Part shown: positions 40,318-52,750 of the stretch, piece by piece
Numbering within the stretch: the first letter of the stretch is position 1
Layout of the letters: each line of letters begins with the position of its first letter
Assembly (NCBI GenBank): GCA_019614645.1
Contig: JABWDB010000018.1
Location: forward strand, 5,914,501 to 5,978,500
Length of the DNA stretch: 64,000 nt
Direction: 5' to 3'
Origin: Stratiolaelaps scimitus
Lineage: Eukaryota; Arthropoda; Arachnida; Mesostigmata; Laelapidae
The notes under the pieces: generated by a model
The model's input: the letters and a program-made list of their open reading frames with translations, nothing else
Database searches by the model: none
Told to the model about the DNA's origin: nothing
Made by a program: the position numbers and the translations under genes

Positions 40318-42357
40318 GCGTAATATCATTTCCATTTTGTTCTGTTTCTCTCGTTCTCGTATGTTACTTACAAAGCGTATCATTTCTTGTCGCGCTTTGA
40401 GCTGCCCCTGTTTGTATATGTTGGTATATATGTATATATATATATTATTTTTTTCGTCACGCAGTTGGTGATTATACGTGTAGAGCTTCACCCGGCAGCG
40501 AATTTTACGCATCAGGGGGTGCGCGCGAAAGGAGGGGATGTAACTTCTCAATGAATGTGATTTTATTTTGCCACTTTTTCGCGGTATCATCCGCCTGCAT
40601 GAGGTAGCAACAAATCTCGTCTATTGAAGCTGCCGATACACAGCAAGTTTCTGTCATCGATCGATGATTTCTATGTTGAATAGTACCAGTGGTAGTAGCC
40701 AACCGATTTGAAAATGCCAACATTTCAATATATCAAAACTATATATTGAAACGCTGAAATTAATTCATAGCAGACCGTAATGCCTCGTCCAAGCTGCTAG
40801 GTCTCCATTTTGTTTTTGTTAAGAGCCTCGTCCTCAGAAGAGCACTAGCTAGAAGCTCGTATGAGTCGCACATTGCTCCCGTCATCAGGTCCGCCTGTTC
40901 ACCGCCACAGCGTTCTGACCATACTGCACTGCTATTTCGTAATTCGTCTGAGAGCCACTCAGTCAAACGTCGCATCATGCACATCTATGCGCTATGGCAA
41001 AGCTAGATAAATATATGGTAAACATAATAGATAGATAAGCAGCCAGCGCAGCGGTAGTACACTTCTCGAACTTCTCAATATATAATAGCGGCAGAGCAGC
41101 ATATGCAGCATATCTACCAAATCTAGCCCTAGCACAGCTTTTTTTTTCTGTTCATCCGAGCTCGCCTGTTGCTTGACGATCAACGATGAACAGTTCCACC
41201 CTCGGTGTTATCATGTAACGCGTTTCGTTGTGGCCGTGTAGCTGTGGCGGCCGTTTTCGACCGACCGAAGACGACCCCGCTTCGTCATCCCGATCCCTTC
41301 TTCTATTTCGTCGCAGCAATCAGCAGCACCAGCAACAGCAGCAGCAGCATCGCCCACCAATGTGCCCCGTCGTAACTCGTTCGTTCGCCAACACCATCGT
41401 CTTTCTCTGTCTCTCTCTGTGTCTCTCCCTCTCGCGTGCACTTTCCCAGCAAACACGTCAGCCGAGCTCGGCTCAACTCAATCAGTCCGTCCGCTCCATA
41501 GTGAAATATGAAATGAAGTGAATTTAAAGTAGACGTCGACGACGATGACAACGGCGGCGGCGGCGGCGGCGGTGATGAAGATGACAAACAAACAACAAAC
41601 ATACCCACACGTACATATTGTTATGCCTCGCTAATAACAGCGGGCCTATCTGTAGACGCTGTCGTTAGCAGTGTCACGAGCAAGGCGCGTACACAGGCGC
41701 ACAGACACCTAGCAAGACTCAATACAACTCGACTCGACTCAACAACTCTCATTGGCTCGGACGATGTGAGAGCGGTGCCATGTTTGTGTGGGGGACTCGA
41801 AGGCGGTAGCGTCAGCGAATAGGCAGACTCTCGCATCGCGAAAAACAGATACACCGCCGGCCGCCAACGGCGGCAGCCGCTCGGGGTACGCACTTCGAAG
41901 TATTACTGTCGTTGTTGTTGTTATTGCTGCTGCTGCTGGTCTTGTTATTGCTCTCCTCTAACACTGCGTCGCATGTCGTTAGTTTTGTTTTTTGGCTGCG
42001 TTTTAAATCTGCAGCCCGAACGAACTGCAGTGCGTGGAGAACTATGGTGTGATTCAAGCAGAAGGCGATAGGTTATATATATATATATAAATATATATAT
42101 ATCGTTGTTTGAATATAGAAGGGGCAAGACAGAGGTGGCGAGTCAAACACGGATGAGACATTTGAGCATTTATGTATTAGGGTAGTGCGAGCGATAATAA
42201 CACTCATTCATTTTATGTCGCCTTCGGTCGACGGTAACAATGACCGCGTTGCAAAGGGACAACAAGGTCCGAGGTAAATATTTAAATGAAGAAACGATAG
42301 AGTATGTAGTTACAACTGTTGTTATTGAGTGAGGGTGAATAATAGCAACCGTACAGC

Positions 42358-42389
<32 letters not shown>

Positions 42390-43640
42390 CATATGGCGAT
42401 CGGATCACATAGACGCTCAGTCATATCACGGCTAATTTACCATTCATTGTTATACATTTCGCCTGATCCCAGAGACCAGGCGAAAGATCCCTGATCCCAG
42501 AATCTTTCGCGCCCGATCAGCCAGGATCATCCAGGGGTGACTTGAAAGGCCAACACTAACTTTACGCAAATAGTCGCTTCGTCTGCCGACGGTCAATCCT
42601 CGATCAAAGCGCGTATTGCACGCACTCAAACATATGAATTGACACAGTAGATTAGTATCACAGCATATTATTATTATTATTATTATTATTGCAACCTGAC
42701 GATCTGTAATTGAGACAATTATACAATGATTAACGCGAGACCAAATCGCATAGCGGCCACTGACTTCACTACTTCCAACGGTTATCTGCGCCTTTGTTGT
42801 GCGACTTGTACGGGATAAGCTGTCCAGTTGTCCAATTGAATTATTTGACAGTTGCAGCAGCATTCGCGCAGTTCCGAAAGCTTCGAATTTTGCGTGACGT
42901 CGTTTCGTTGATAAATTGAACATATAAGACCAATTAAAATTGCTCGCAGGCCCTGCTCACACTTACGCACTGGCTCGGCTGGTCGCAGATAATTCCCTCG
43001 TTCGACGGACAGCCGACTCGTCTCCGTCACACACACACACACATACACACATTCTGGAGCCGTGGATTCACGTAAATCACCTCAATTCTTCTGGTTAATT
43101 CAATGTAGACCGAAAGGATGAGCCGTAGAGAACATCGGGAGAAACGGTTGCCATCAAATTCGGCACCACCGAAAGATTGGCGGTGGCGACGCCGAATCCG
43201 CGCAATTGCTGCGCACCGAGTTTCGCCGCTCGTGTTCCAACAACTGAAGACGCCAGTGAGTGCGTTTGCCGTCGAGCTGCGTTTGTGTCTGCTAACGAAC
43301 ATGCTTATAACAGTAGAAGGAACTCCCGAGCAGCTACAGACTGCACAATACAACGGAACTAACAGATCAAGCAATTTTCACACTATTTCGTTTTATACGA
43401 TTCTGTAGATTTATTCCTTCAGCAAGGGACCGTGGCAAGAGAAAATCGAATCTCTCGAAACCGCGAAATCCACCCTGATTGGTCAGTGGAATATTCAGTG
43501 ATTGGCATAATATTGTCGTTCAGTATTGGCCTGTACGGTGTGCAACACTGTCTTTCAACACTGCCCATGAGCTAGTGAAAGATATTTTTTGTTCTCTGAA
43601 ACGGGAGATTATCCAGTGATAAGCAAAATAAAACCGAAGC
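39786..43640. other. Non-coding, no gene recognised
   Basis: TA runs at 40291-40317, 42074-42102 and 42358-42389, CAG triplets near 41330-41350, and an 11-bp perfect hairpin at 40723-40751. The block 43030-43400 is open in several frames on both strands, so no frame can be preferred. Confidence 0.65.
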
Positions 43641-43806
43641 TGTGCAGTTGGCGTATGACTGGGTTCAATCCACCGTGTGACGGTTACATGTTCCAAATGA
43701 CTTCGCCTACTCCGCAGGTTCGAGCCCCGCTGTGTGACATATACGAGAGCTTAAGCATTGTAAAATTGCAGCTCGTTTAAGAAACCAATAAACCTTTACC
43801 TTCACA
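43641..43806 (+). repeat. Full-length-like family 1 SINE
   Basis: Head and tail are in the same orientation here, so this copy defines the family. A weak A-box-like TGGCGTATGACTGG (43649-43662) precedes a strong B box GGTTCGAGCC (43717-43726) within a tRNA-like T arm with one mismatch. Next comes the shared segment ACGAGAGCTTAAGCATTG, the ATTGCAG core, CCAATAAACC and one TTTACC unit at 43795-43800. The A-to-B distance of about 55-70 bases is longer than in a tRNA. A second B-box-like GGTTCAATCC near 43662 may mean a dimeric head. RNA polymerase III transcription is inferred from the boxes, not shown. Confidence 0.7.
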
Positions 43807-46044
43807 CGTTTTACTTTAATAATCACTGTGGAAGTCTCTATCAGCATATGTATGTATCATGTACATTGTACTCGAAGCAAATTTAAACGAATTCAAACTT
43901 GCTCAGTCAGTATTATTATTCCCACTGTGAGAAATGTGATTAATTTTACCCGCCATCATTGCCTGCTTGCACCGAAATCAATCTCTTAATATTAGATCTT
44001 AGTGAACGATTGGGGTCTACCTCGAATACCATGGATGGGCGATAACTATATCTCAATATCTTTTGTCGTCGTCTTTTATTTCTCCGCGCGTGCTCCCTTT
44101 GGTTAGCAAAACTTGGATCATTTGCTCGTTTACCTAATCGGCCCTGCTCTGTTCTACCTCGCGCTCTTGTATCTCCTTTCAACAGGGGAGCCTCTTCTTC
44201 AGAGGGTGCTGCCGGCCGCCTCATGACGGGTCGAAACGCTGCGACCGAGCGCCGCTAAACCCCCCAGAGAGACACGGAAAGAGAACCGGAGACCGAGGGG
44301 TCGCGCGGAGGACGGGGACGCAAAACGAGGTCGCCATCTGCCAGTCTGGCCCGCAATGGAACCCCGCGCGCCTGGGCTGAACGCGACGTAATGACGCCGA
44401 ACTCTCCCAGACATCGCAGACGGAGCGGCGAACCACACGTTCGGCGGTGTGATCTGCACCTTGCGCCATTTGACCTTCTGACCCCGCGACTTTTGAAAAT
44501 AAAGACAATAACGAACAGGATGAATTCTTCCTATCTCGTTCATTTTATTCTGTGATTTAGCAATACATAGAGTCGATTCTGCTGCTGGCGCAGGACGGCA
44601 CGCAGACAAGTCCTCGTTGCACAGCGGCAGGGTTTCCTGGGTGCCGGCTGCTCTGCTCCTCGGAATCGATCGAAATACGATCAGCAAGCAAGCTGACATG
44701 GATGGCTGTCATTCACCTGATATGTCCAAAGAAGTCCAACTCCATGGAGCGGCGGTAGCGGGTAGGCCACGGATCGATTCGTCGGAGGGAGTCCTTCAAA
44801 TACCGAAAGCGTTCGTTAACCTCCATCCCGCCACCTCGACGGGTCTGAGGCCCCAAGCTCCCACATCCGACATCTCGTTGCCCACACCCCTACGCCGCTG
44901 GCAAGCGCCTGTGTTCACTGAACATCTCTTATCGAAAAATTGAGATGACCCCCTCGCAGTTTTACATACGGCGCCAGTCCGCGAGGGGAACGGGAACGAC
45001 CGTCCTGCCGCGGCAGTTGGGGCTGGCCACCTATAGTGATTGAGCCTTGTGGGACACCTGTGTAGAGCTAACCAGATAGCAGTGCTGGAGGCCTACATGC
45101 GCCAGGACATAGCGGGGCAAGGGGCCAGACGAGAGAGAGCAGACCTGTCTCAAGTGATCTCGGATGGCACCGACGGCCTTCCGCCATCAGCCAGAACCCT
45201 GTGCTCTCCTCCCAGAGCGTAGCACGAACCTCTCGCTCCATCCGACACAGAAAGAGGACATTGAACTCCCGGACACACGCGGAGCGGCCTAACGCCCGCA
45301 CGCATCCAGGACACCGAAGGACAGACAGCAGGATGGGACGGACCAACGGTGGCGCGAAAAAGCAACGGCGTGCACCAGAGGAGACGGCGTCCCTTGAGAA
45401 TCACGCTCGCTCACTCGATGGCAGACGTCGAGTAACGACGATCACCGAAACGAAACGAAGAGGCGGGAGTCTCGCACTGGTGGCCTGACACGCTACGCTT
45501 CAGTGCGGCAAACCGAAGGCGAACAAGGAGAATAGGACACGATGAATGTATGAATGAACGAATGAAAAAAGTGCTCAAGTAAATGCTCACTGTTTCCCTA
45601 CGATTCTTAATCGATTTCTGTTTGGCCTTTCACGAGCGTTCTCGTGGGCGCCCCCTTAATTCCGCGGACACGCGCCGCGTCCAACGGAATCGATCGTCAC
45701 TTGCCTAATGTCAACGGACGACAGCGATTCTATCAGCCATCGATGATACCACTCCGTTGAAGGTGAAATTCAGCAATTATTTCTACGTATACGATTGGAT
45801 ATTCGACGTAACAAATTGGCGCAAGGTTATCTATTTCGATATGAGCTCTAAGCCTTCAGAGTGTGCCCCCGACAGCCAATACGTTGATTAGCTAGAGTGG
45901 CAATTTCGTCCTTACCACAATGCAGTTCATATACACACATACAGTTTAGCGGTCGCGAGGTTTGTCAGCTCGTTTCGTCTGTTCGTGCCTGGCCTTTTGC
46001 TTGAATAGCATTTGCGTCCACGTCTGACAACGCAACGCTAACAG

Positions 46045-46092
46045 CAAGCGAATGTCAGTAGCTATGAAATAAGCACAGAGGGACACATTTAC
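46045..46092 (+). other. Candidate 48-nt microexon
   Basis: A GCTAACAG acceptor precedes 16 codons open in phase 0 (QANVSSYEISTEGHIY), followed by a near-consensus donor AC|GTAAGTAT at 46093. The pyrimidine tract is weak. The frame is closed just upstream by a TAA, so the exon would have to start at this acceptor. The function is unknown and the call is speculative. Confidence 0.13.
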
Positions 46093-46906
46093 GTAAGTAT
46101 CGCTGCGCAGAGAGAGCGAGAGAGAGAAAGAGCGGCCATTTCAATTTGCGTTGCCTGCTGGCGCAGCAGTACAATTCGACTACTCGTTTCGATGCTCGGC
46201 ATCGGCCCAAAGCGACGTCTGTCGTTTAGAGCGAGGGGCCAACAATCTATATAGAAGAAGAAAAAAAACAAGCAGCCCATCGATGCGCTCGAACCAGCCC
46301 GAGCCAGCTTGTTGGTGTTTGCGAATGCTGGGTGGCACTATTTTTATGGTGATGCGCGGTCCCCGGCATGTTGTTATAGTGCCGGCCAGTGCGAAGGCTC
46401 ACTCCGTACGACAATGACAAGAAGTGGCCAGACATAGATAGATCGAGATGGTCATTCAGTGTGCGACACTCGTCACATTCGCATGTTACGAGACATCCAC
46501 GTTGCTGCCGAACGGCAACAGCGTGGGTGGACGAAATGCAAAGACCCGTTAAACGCAGCCGCTAGAGGCGGGCATCAGACAGCCCAGCAGCAGCAGCAGC
46601 AGTCGTGAGTACATCCATCCACTTGATGCTTAAGATGGTGAACGCCATCAGCATTCCGACGGCGGCAACGGCAGCATCTTAACAGCCACTTGTGATAAGG
46701 GAAGAAAAAACGAGACCGGGAGATAGCACTAATAGGACAATATCCATAGAGCAGGCCACGGCCAACAACAATGGTTCTTCCTTGTCGAGAGCGCGAGAGT
46801 AATGGCGTTGCCTTCGAGATTTATTGTACTACGCCAATCTGTCGCGTATGTCCATCCGTGACGTCTGCACACGTTCATCAATAGCAGGGGCAAGTAGTTA
46901 GTCTCA

Positions 46907-46908
<2 letters not shown>

Positions 46909-46949
<41 letters not shown>
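46909..46949. repeat. (AT)20 microsatellite
   Basis: Perfect AT array. Confidence 0.96.
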
Positions 46950-46951
<2 letters not shown>

Positions 46952-49001
46952 AAAACGAACTTCGTAAATTACACTATCCATTTGAGCAGATTGCGCTCCC
47001 CTTCCTTCCTTCTCTCTGTCTCTCACTCGCTGTGTGTCGCCAAGGTATGCAGTGCCAATGGTCGTCGTAGACGCATTGAAAACAGCACAAGTGTTTTCAA
47101 TTGACGGACATCCATCCGCAATGCGATCTCCCACCTGTTGTATCCGGCCCGGTGTCTCTGGTGTATTCGATTGAGCGTGCTATATATCGAGCACTCCAAT
47201 TCACGGCCAAGTTCAAATTCAAGTAGTAAAATATTAAATCGTCTTGCTAATTGTACAATATCTATTGGTTGGAAAAGAAAATTGAAAACGAGATATCCTT
47301 CTCTCTCTCTCTCTCTCTCTCGTTCTCTCTCTCTCTCGTTCTCTGACTGTCTGTTGTCTGCGAGCCCGTTTTTCTATACAGATAGGAATCGTTGAAACAG
47401 TCGAATGTTGCTCGCATTGACCACAGCACGAGAGGCATCGAGACGGCACCAATGATCAGGCCGCTAGCCAGGCACGCACGTAGGCACATGGACCCAAAGT
47501 CGGCCTGCTGCTGCTGCTGCTATCTTCTTTGCCTCTCCGTACGCTGGCCAATCCCCAGCGTTTGCTGTTTGTCTACCCAACGGGTAAATCAATCACGTTG
47601 CTCTCGCGACACCACGCCACAGCAACGCGACCAGCAAACCAAACGCAGATAGATCGTCCCGGCAAACTGGCAAACCAGCGAGTAAGCAGACATCCTGGCA
47701 AGCAGAGGAGAGCGAAGACGAAACGAAACGAAGGGACAAACGGCGGCCAGACAGAGAAACGCCCAAGCGCAGCACAGGCGGCAGATACATATCTCGGCAA
47801 CAGCTGCATCTGCAGCAACGCCTGCTAGCCCACACAAGCGATTCACCAGCCCGACGGCCAACCGCTATCATCCGCATCTGCATAGCCGCCCCTCGTCCCC
47901 CAAATCTCGTCGCTAGTAAGTATAATAGCATACGACGTCGTTTGAGAGATGCGGCAACGTCGTCCGAAGGTTCGAGACCGACCGAGCGAACGATATAGCA
48001 CTGCAGATGGAGAATGGTAAACACGGAGAAGTTGCCACCTGCAGCTATTGCGATTTCGTCGTAATAGCAATAATAATATTAATGATAATAAGCATCATCA
48101 TCATCATCATCGTCATGGAAAAAAAGATTATTTAAAAAAACACTAGTACACCCCGACATGATCACATGGGTGAAGGCATGGATGTGACGAAACATCGAGA
48201 AACTCAGTTTCGCGGTTCCCAACCGAGATAGAGAACGAGGGGCACTGTTCTCATAAATGGGAATGCACCGAATCGTAATTCTTAATTATAATCACTTTGA
48301 TAATGTCAAATTATTATTACTATTACTAACGAATACCACTTCTACTAGTATTACTACTACTACGATTGTGAGACCATTATATTCTATCGGCTGTTACCGT
48401 CGACAGCCGCGCGATTTCACGATGACGATCATTACTATTTCCTTAATACATACATATAGGTTTGTCGAGTTCTTACCAATTGGTAGCCAGACATATCATT
48501 GCCGTTAGTACAGCTACATCGATATGAGTTGAACGCAATTTGTTTTGTTTGTCACTAGTAATAGTTGTAGTAGCATGATATTTTAGCCGTTTCACCATTT
48601 CGCGACAACGTCCGCTAGGGGTGAGCGAGCACAGAAAAGCGATGAGGTAGCCGCAATGGCCACGCAAGCGATGACGTTCCGCTCATAGCCTAAAGGGCAA
48701 GGAGTCCCATCGTCGTGTAGCGAACATATCGATAGAAGACTATCCTTAATTATGATGAATGCGCCGGCATGAGTCATGCTCGGTTATGCTACAGAATATA
48801 AGGGAACTAGTAGGGTAGAAACGCCACCAGAAAGTTTCTGCTTCGTATAGGCGCTAGCGAGCGATTGTCAGCAGGTGGCTACGGCCGTGAGTGTGGAGGT
48901 TATGCATTCAACCCTTAGTCATTTATATTGATTTTGGCTCGTTCTGCTATTTTCATCCATGCGAAATTATTGTGAGATAATATTATAATGACGCAGATGT
49001 T

Positions 49002-49059
49002 GATAATAATAATAATAATAACAATAATAATAACAATAATAATAATAATAATAATAACA
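49002..49059. repeat. (TAA)n imperfect triplet array
   Basis: TAA/ATA units interrupted twice by CAA. Confidence 0.95.
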
Positions 49060-49440
49060 TATAGCTATTACTGGTACGATTTACCTATTAACTTCTATGA
49101 GAAGCCTCTTCTTTAGGTGAAACCATTACTAGATGTCGCTTAACGCTCATGTGTGCCCCGGACGGGGGGAGGGAAGATTGGCTGAACGTCTAATAAGACA
49201 ACTTTTAACCCGCCGTTACATACGTTGATTACGTTAAATATCGCTCTCGCCGTTGACTCGGTGAGCTCTATCATCGATATGATTATAATTAAATAGCCAA
49301 AAATGGTCAATTGAATCAGGGTGCAATGTGCTTGCGGGTCATTTATTGTTAATCAGCGTTCTTTCTTTTGTGATAAATAAACCGCTACCGGTGTCAGCTG
49401 ACAGGTAATAATAGTATTAGTTAATCTACGAAGCCTTCCT

Positions 49441-49474
<34 letters not shown>

Positions 49475-50377
49475 CAGGACAAAAGCAGAGGTGGCGAATC
49501 GTATATATATATATATTGCTACATACATGTCGTTTCTCGTTTGCTTTCTTGAAGAGCGAATCTGACGACGAGCCCCGCAGACGACGGATTGCTCTGCTCG
49601 AATCACGACGTCTCCATGCTGCCGCATCGTCAAGTGCACGGCACTTCTTCTTAGGCAGCCCGATCGATCCGGCGATGGGTCGACCGAGCAACGAACGAGC
49701 CGGCTGGCTGGCTGGCTGTCCATACTTCGCTTGTACTTCTGTAGTGATCCTCTGCGATTTCTTATTTGTACGTCGGTTCGTCTGTCCATTTATTTCGGCT
49801 TCTGTCATCGCAAACGTATCTCTGCCACGGCGTCGTCAACATTGTATTACTGTCAACCCGGCGAGGGTCTGCGAGCCACTACACTCGGGCAGGCGACGGA
49901 GTGCCGGCCCGATTGAGAGCCATCAATCAGCTCGATCGATTTCAACAACATTAATTTGCACCAAGAGCAACGGACGATGCAGCAGCCGCAGCACAAGCAG
50001 CTGATTAGAAGAAGCAGATTAGAGAACCGGCGAAAGCGGTGGCGCGACTGCTATTTTGATCAACGACGCTTGTCATTACTATACTTTAGGTGTAGCGGGT
50101 TAACAACGGACTATGGTGGCTAGCGAGAGATTCGCTAGTGAGGTAGAATTTTTCGGCGACGGGGTGCCTCGCTACGATGGCGACAACAATGGGAAGAATC
50201 ATTGTGATATATTATAAAGTAGCATTAAGATAAACAGATATATGTGTGTGCACTCTAGTAGGTGTCGGGACCTATTATGATGTTCAAAAAGGACATTTGA
50301 ACCTTGAGGAGACCGGTAGACCTGTTCACGCTCATGTGGGGTTTCTACGGTAAGAGGGCACGGGTGTCCTTCCGAGC

Positions 50378-50413
50378 CTTCAGGTCCTTCAGGTCTTTCA
50401 GGTTCTTCAGGTC
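50378..50413. repeat. Four tandem 9-bp units
   Basis: CTTCAGGTC twice, TTTCAGGTT, then CTTCAGGTC, with a degenerate fifth unit after. The unit length is a multiple of three. On the minus strand it would read repeated Asp-Leu-Lys, but no gene supports that. Confidence 0.9.
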
Positions 50414-50930
50414 GTTCTTCGGCCTGTTGTGAAACCTGACGAAACGCGACGATGCCACTAACAGTTCTGGGTTGGAGTGAACACCTCGGAGTAGTGGGCT
50501 TAAATTCGAGCACATCACCAGTCTCGCTTTGTCGCCACGGAAATACAATACATAATTGAAATAGAAGCAGAAACCGCTAATCTCAGCAGGCGAAAAACCT
50601 TGACAGGCCACCGCACGATGTTCAAAATAGAAAGCACCTAATAGGGGCGAAGATAGAACATGGCTGCCGTTGTTCCCACTGTGTCCAGCTCGGCGATTGC
50701 TACTCAGGTGGTCTATTGGACTTCGCTGGTAAATTTTAATTGTTTTGCCTTTTGTTTTTATTATGAACTTACGCATTGTGTAATTGCTGTGTCGTCAATC
50801 AACCGCAATGTGTATGAATGATATATTGGTAAAAGACGTAAGTACTCTAGACTAACCATTGGCTTTCCTTGATTTCTGCCAACTCGATCGTGATTCTACC
50901 GACGAGGAAGCGTTTCTAGCGATTCCAGAT

Positions 50931-51048
50931 TCGGCGGCGCACGGGTTCGGCCCCCACCGTTGCAGTTAAGGGGTCCGTTGTATGAGGCAGTGCCGAAAGC
51001 AGTTCCGTGGACGTTAAATGTTTAAGACTCCGAGTCTGCCCGAACAAT
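50931..51048 (+). repeat. Family 2 SINE copy without left arm
   Basis: A B-box-like GGTTCGGCCC starts at 50944, followed by CCACCG, a GGGGTCCGTTGTATGAGG segment, AAAGCAGTTCCGTGG and ACGTTAAATGTTT. These align in order with the 39.6-kb element, with a deletion of about six bases after CCACCG. The 3' part has diverged (GACTCCGAGTC replaces GGCTGAGCGTC) and no mirrored left arm is recognisable. The flanking sequence to the left may hold a decayed tRNA 5' half, but no A box is clear. Confidence 0.6.
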
Positions 51049-52200
51049 GTATACACTCGATGAGGTGTCACCGGCCAGCGAATGCACGACTCTACGCGCT
51101 GCCATAAAATGTCTAATTAATAGATCTCAGGGACGAGGTCAGAAAGCTTGCAAAAATTCAACAGCAGCCGGTGGTTGAAAGGTGTGATTTAACGCGACAA
51201 CGTGTCTCAACAAACCTGCAATATCAGAACGACGCACTGTACATATTCATTCATGACCGGGCCAATTGTTGTTCTCTGTGGCTTCGTGAACTTTATAGCT
51301 CGCCGTGTCCACGCCACGCTGTATTGTTCTCTCAGCAAAACAGAGATCGTACTGATTGTGAGCTGTCTGTGTTTTTGGTCAGCCAACGACGATATTGGAG
51401 TGTGCAGTATTTCATTGGTCGTCACAGCCAGGTTGCGGGTTGACATCTGCCGCCGTACAGGCGCGTGATCATTTTAGCGTGATCAGCTTCCAGCAGATCA
51501 AATCACGATCGTCCACTACCTCCTTCCAGAGAGCGAAAATTGCCCAACAATTCAGCGATGCCCGTGCGAAGCGCGATGGGCAGTGATCCCTCTGCGGGGA
51601 AGGGGTCGACGAGCAGCGACTCGACTCGACCAACGGCCGTCGCTGTTTTTCCCTCGCGCGGTGATTTTCCAGAACAGCCTCATCCACCCGTCCAGCGTTC
51701 TCCGTCCAATGAAGGAACGATCGGCGATTATCACGAAGCGTCCACAACAAGCGCAGCGCAACATACCCACAAGGATGCACCTCGCCGTCAGTCAAACCTC
51801 ATACTGGCCGCGGACACGCCTCTGATCCAGCAGACAGTGAGGGAGAGAGAGAGAGACAGAGAGTTGGGCGAGAGAGACACTCAACGTAGAGAAGAAATCT
51901 ACCCTTGAAAATCTTGCTCGAATGAACCGACCCGTCTACTGTGATTTGTCTGTATGTATGTCGCTCTGTTTGTTTACTTCGCCTTGCTGATATTGTCGCT
52001 GTCAGTCGCTGTATTTGCTTTCGAGCGAAATCGGCTGAATGTTTTTTTTGTCCGCTTAGAAATTAGCTAATCAATTAACTCGCTCTTCGTTTCGTTCTCC
52101 CGACGGGGCGAAAAGAAAGCCGGTTCAAATTTCGCCACCGTCGAGACCAGCGGTGCACTGGGCGACAAACGGCAGGCGAGCTAGACACCCGTTGCTGTAA
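51049..52200. other. No gene recognised
   Basis: Plain unique-looking sequence with a short GA run near 51840-51862. Overlapping short frames at 51171-51908 carry no domain signature. Confidence 0.6.
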
Positions 52201-52240
52201 ACGCTTGCAGGCGAGATGCGAAGTGACAAATATTGCTGTC

Positions 52241-52378
52241 AGTGGCACTGCCGCCGTCGCCGCCGCAGTCGCCGCCGCTGCTACTGCTGGTGTTGTTGTT
52301 GCTGCTTTCGTTGTTGTCGTTGTCGTTGTTGCTGCTTTCGTTGTTGTTTTTGTTGTTGTTGTTGTTGTTATTGTCTCG
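52241..52378. repeat. GCC/GCT/GTT triplet block with 30-bp duplication
   Basis: Mixed triplets open in several frames on both strands. Within it a 30-bp unit centred on GCTGCTTTCG (52301-52310 and 52331-52340) is duplicated in tandem. Confidence 0.9.
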
Positions 52379-52707
52379 ACTCCTCGATCGGCTCTCTTGC
52401 TTACTCTCATTGCCGCCTGTGCTCTTGGTGTCGCCAGCGAAGTGTGCGGTAGCCGCTTCCACCGGATAAGTGATCGCCATTTCGGAAGGCAACAAGGACG
52501 ACGTCGACGACGTCGACGACGACGAAGAGACGAACGGAACTCGGCAGAGGATACGAAAGCAAAATGAGATGTATATGCATACAAACAACATGGAGCGAAG
52601 TGCGCGCGCCGAAAAGACGAATACATTCGGGTTTGGTCGCGCGCTTCGAGCGGTGGCCGCACCCGCGTCCAGAAGGTGAACACCAAATCATCATCATCAT
52701 CATCGAT

Positions 52708-52750
52708 ATGATGGCTGTACAGGGCAACGCGGATCCTGCAGGGGGTGCCG
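52708..52750 (+). other. Candidate first coding exon segment
   Basis: Two consecutive ATGs at 52708 and 52711 start an open frame (MMAVQGNADPAGGA plus one base) that runs into the donor GCCG|GTAAGTGC at 52751. The 450 bases upstream are CpG- and triplet-rich, as 5' UTRs can be in arthropods with long introns. No downstream exon was found and the peptide is too short to identify. Confidence 0.15.

Larger units (their letters stand above)
43807..50930. other. Non-coding, no gene recognised
   Basis: It includes a GC-richer block at 44.2-45.5 kb with an 8-bp stem CCCCTCGC/GCGAGGGG (44950-44957 with 44981-44988), AT runs at 46909-46949, 49443-49473 and 49502-49515, a CT run at 47301-47340, CAT triplets at 48092-48116, TAA-type triplets at 49002-49059, and a 9-bp tandem array at 50378-50413. 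The candidate microexon lies at 46045-46092. Confidence 0.65.

Noticed and set aside
43027..43408. Coding exon with protein-like frames on either strand
   Set aside because: At least three frames over both strands are open and each looks plausible, so no choice can be justified. No family was recognised.
44199..44699. 166-codon open frame in a GC-richer block, possible retroelement
   Set aside because: No reverse transcriptase, nuclease or zinc-finger motif could be read. An 8-bp stem nearby is not enough.
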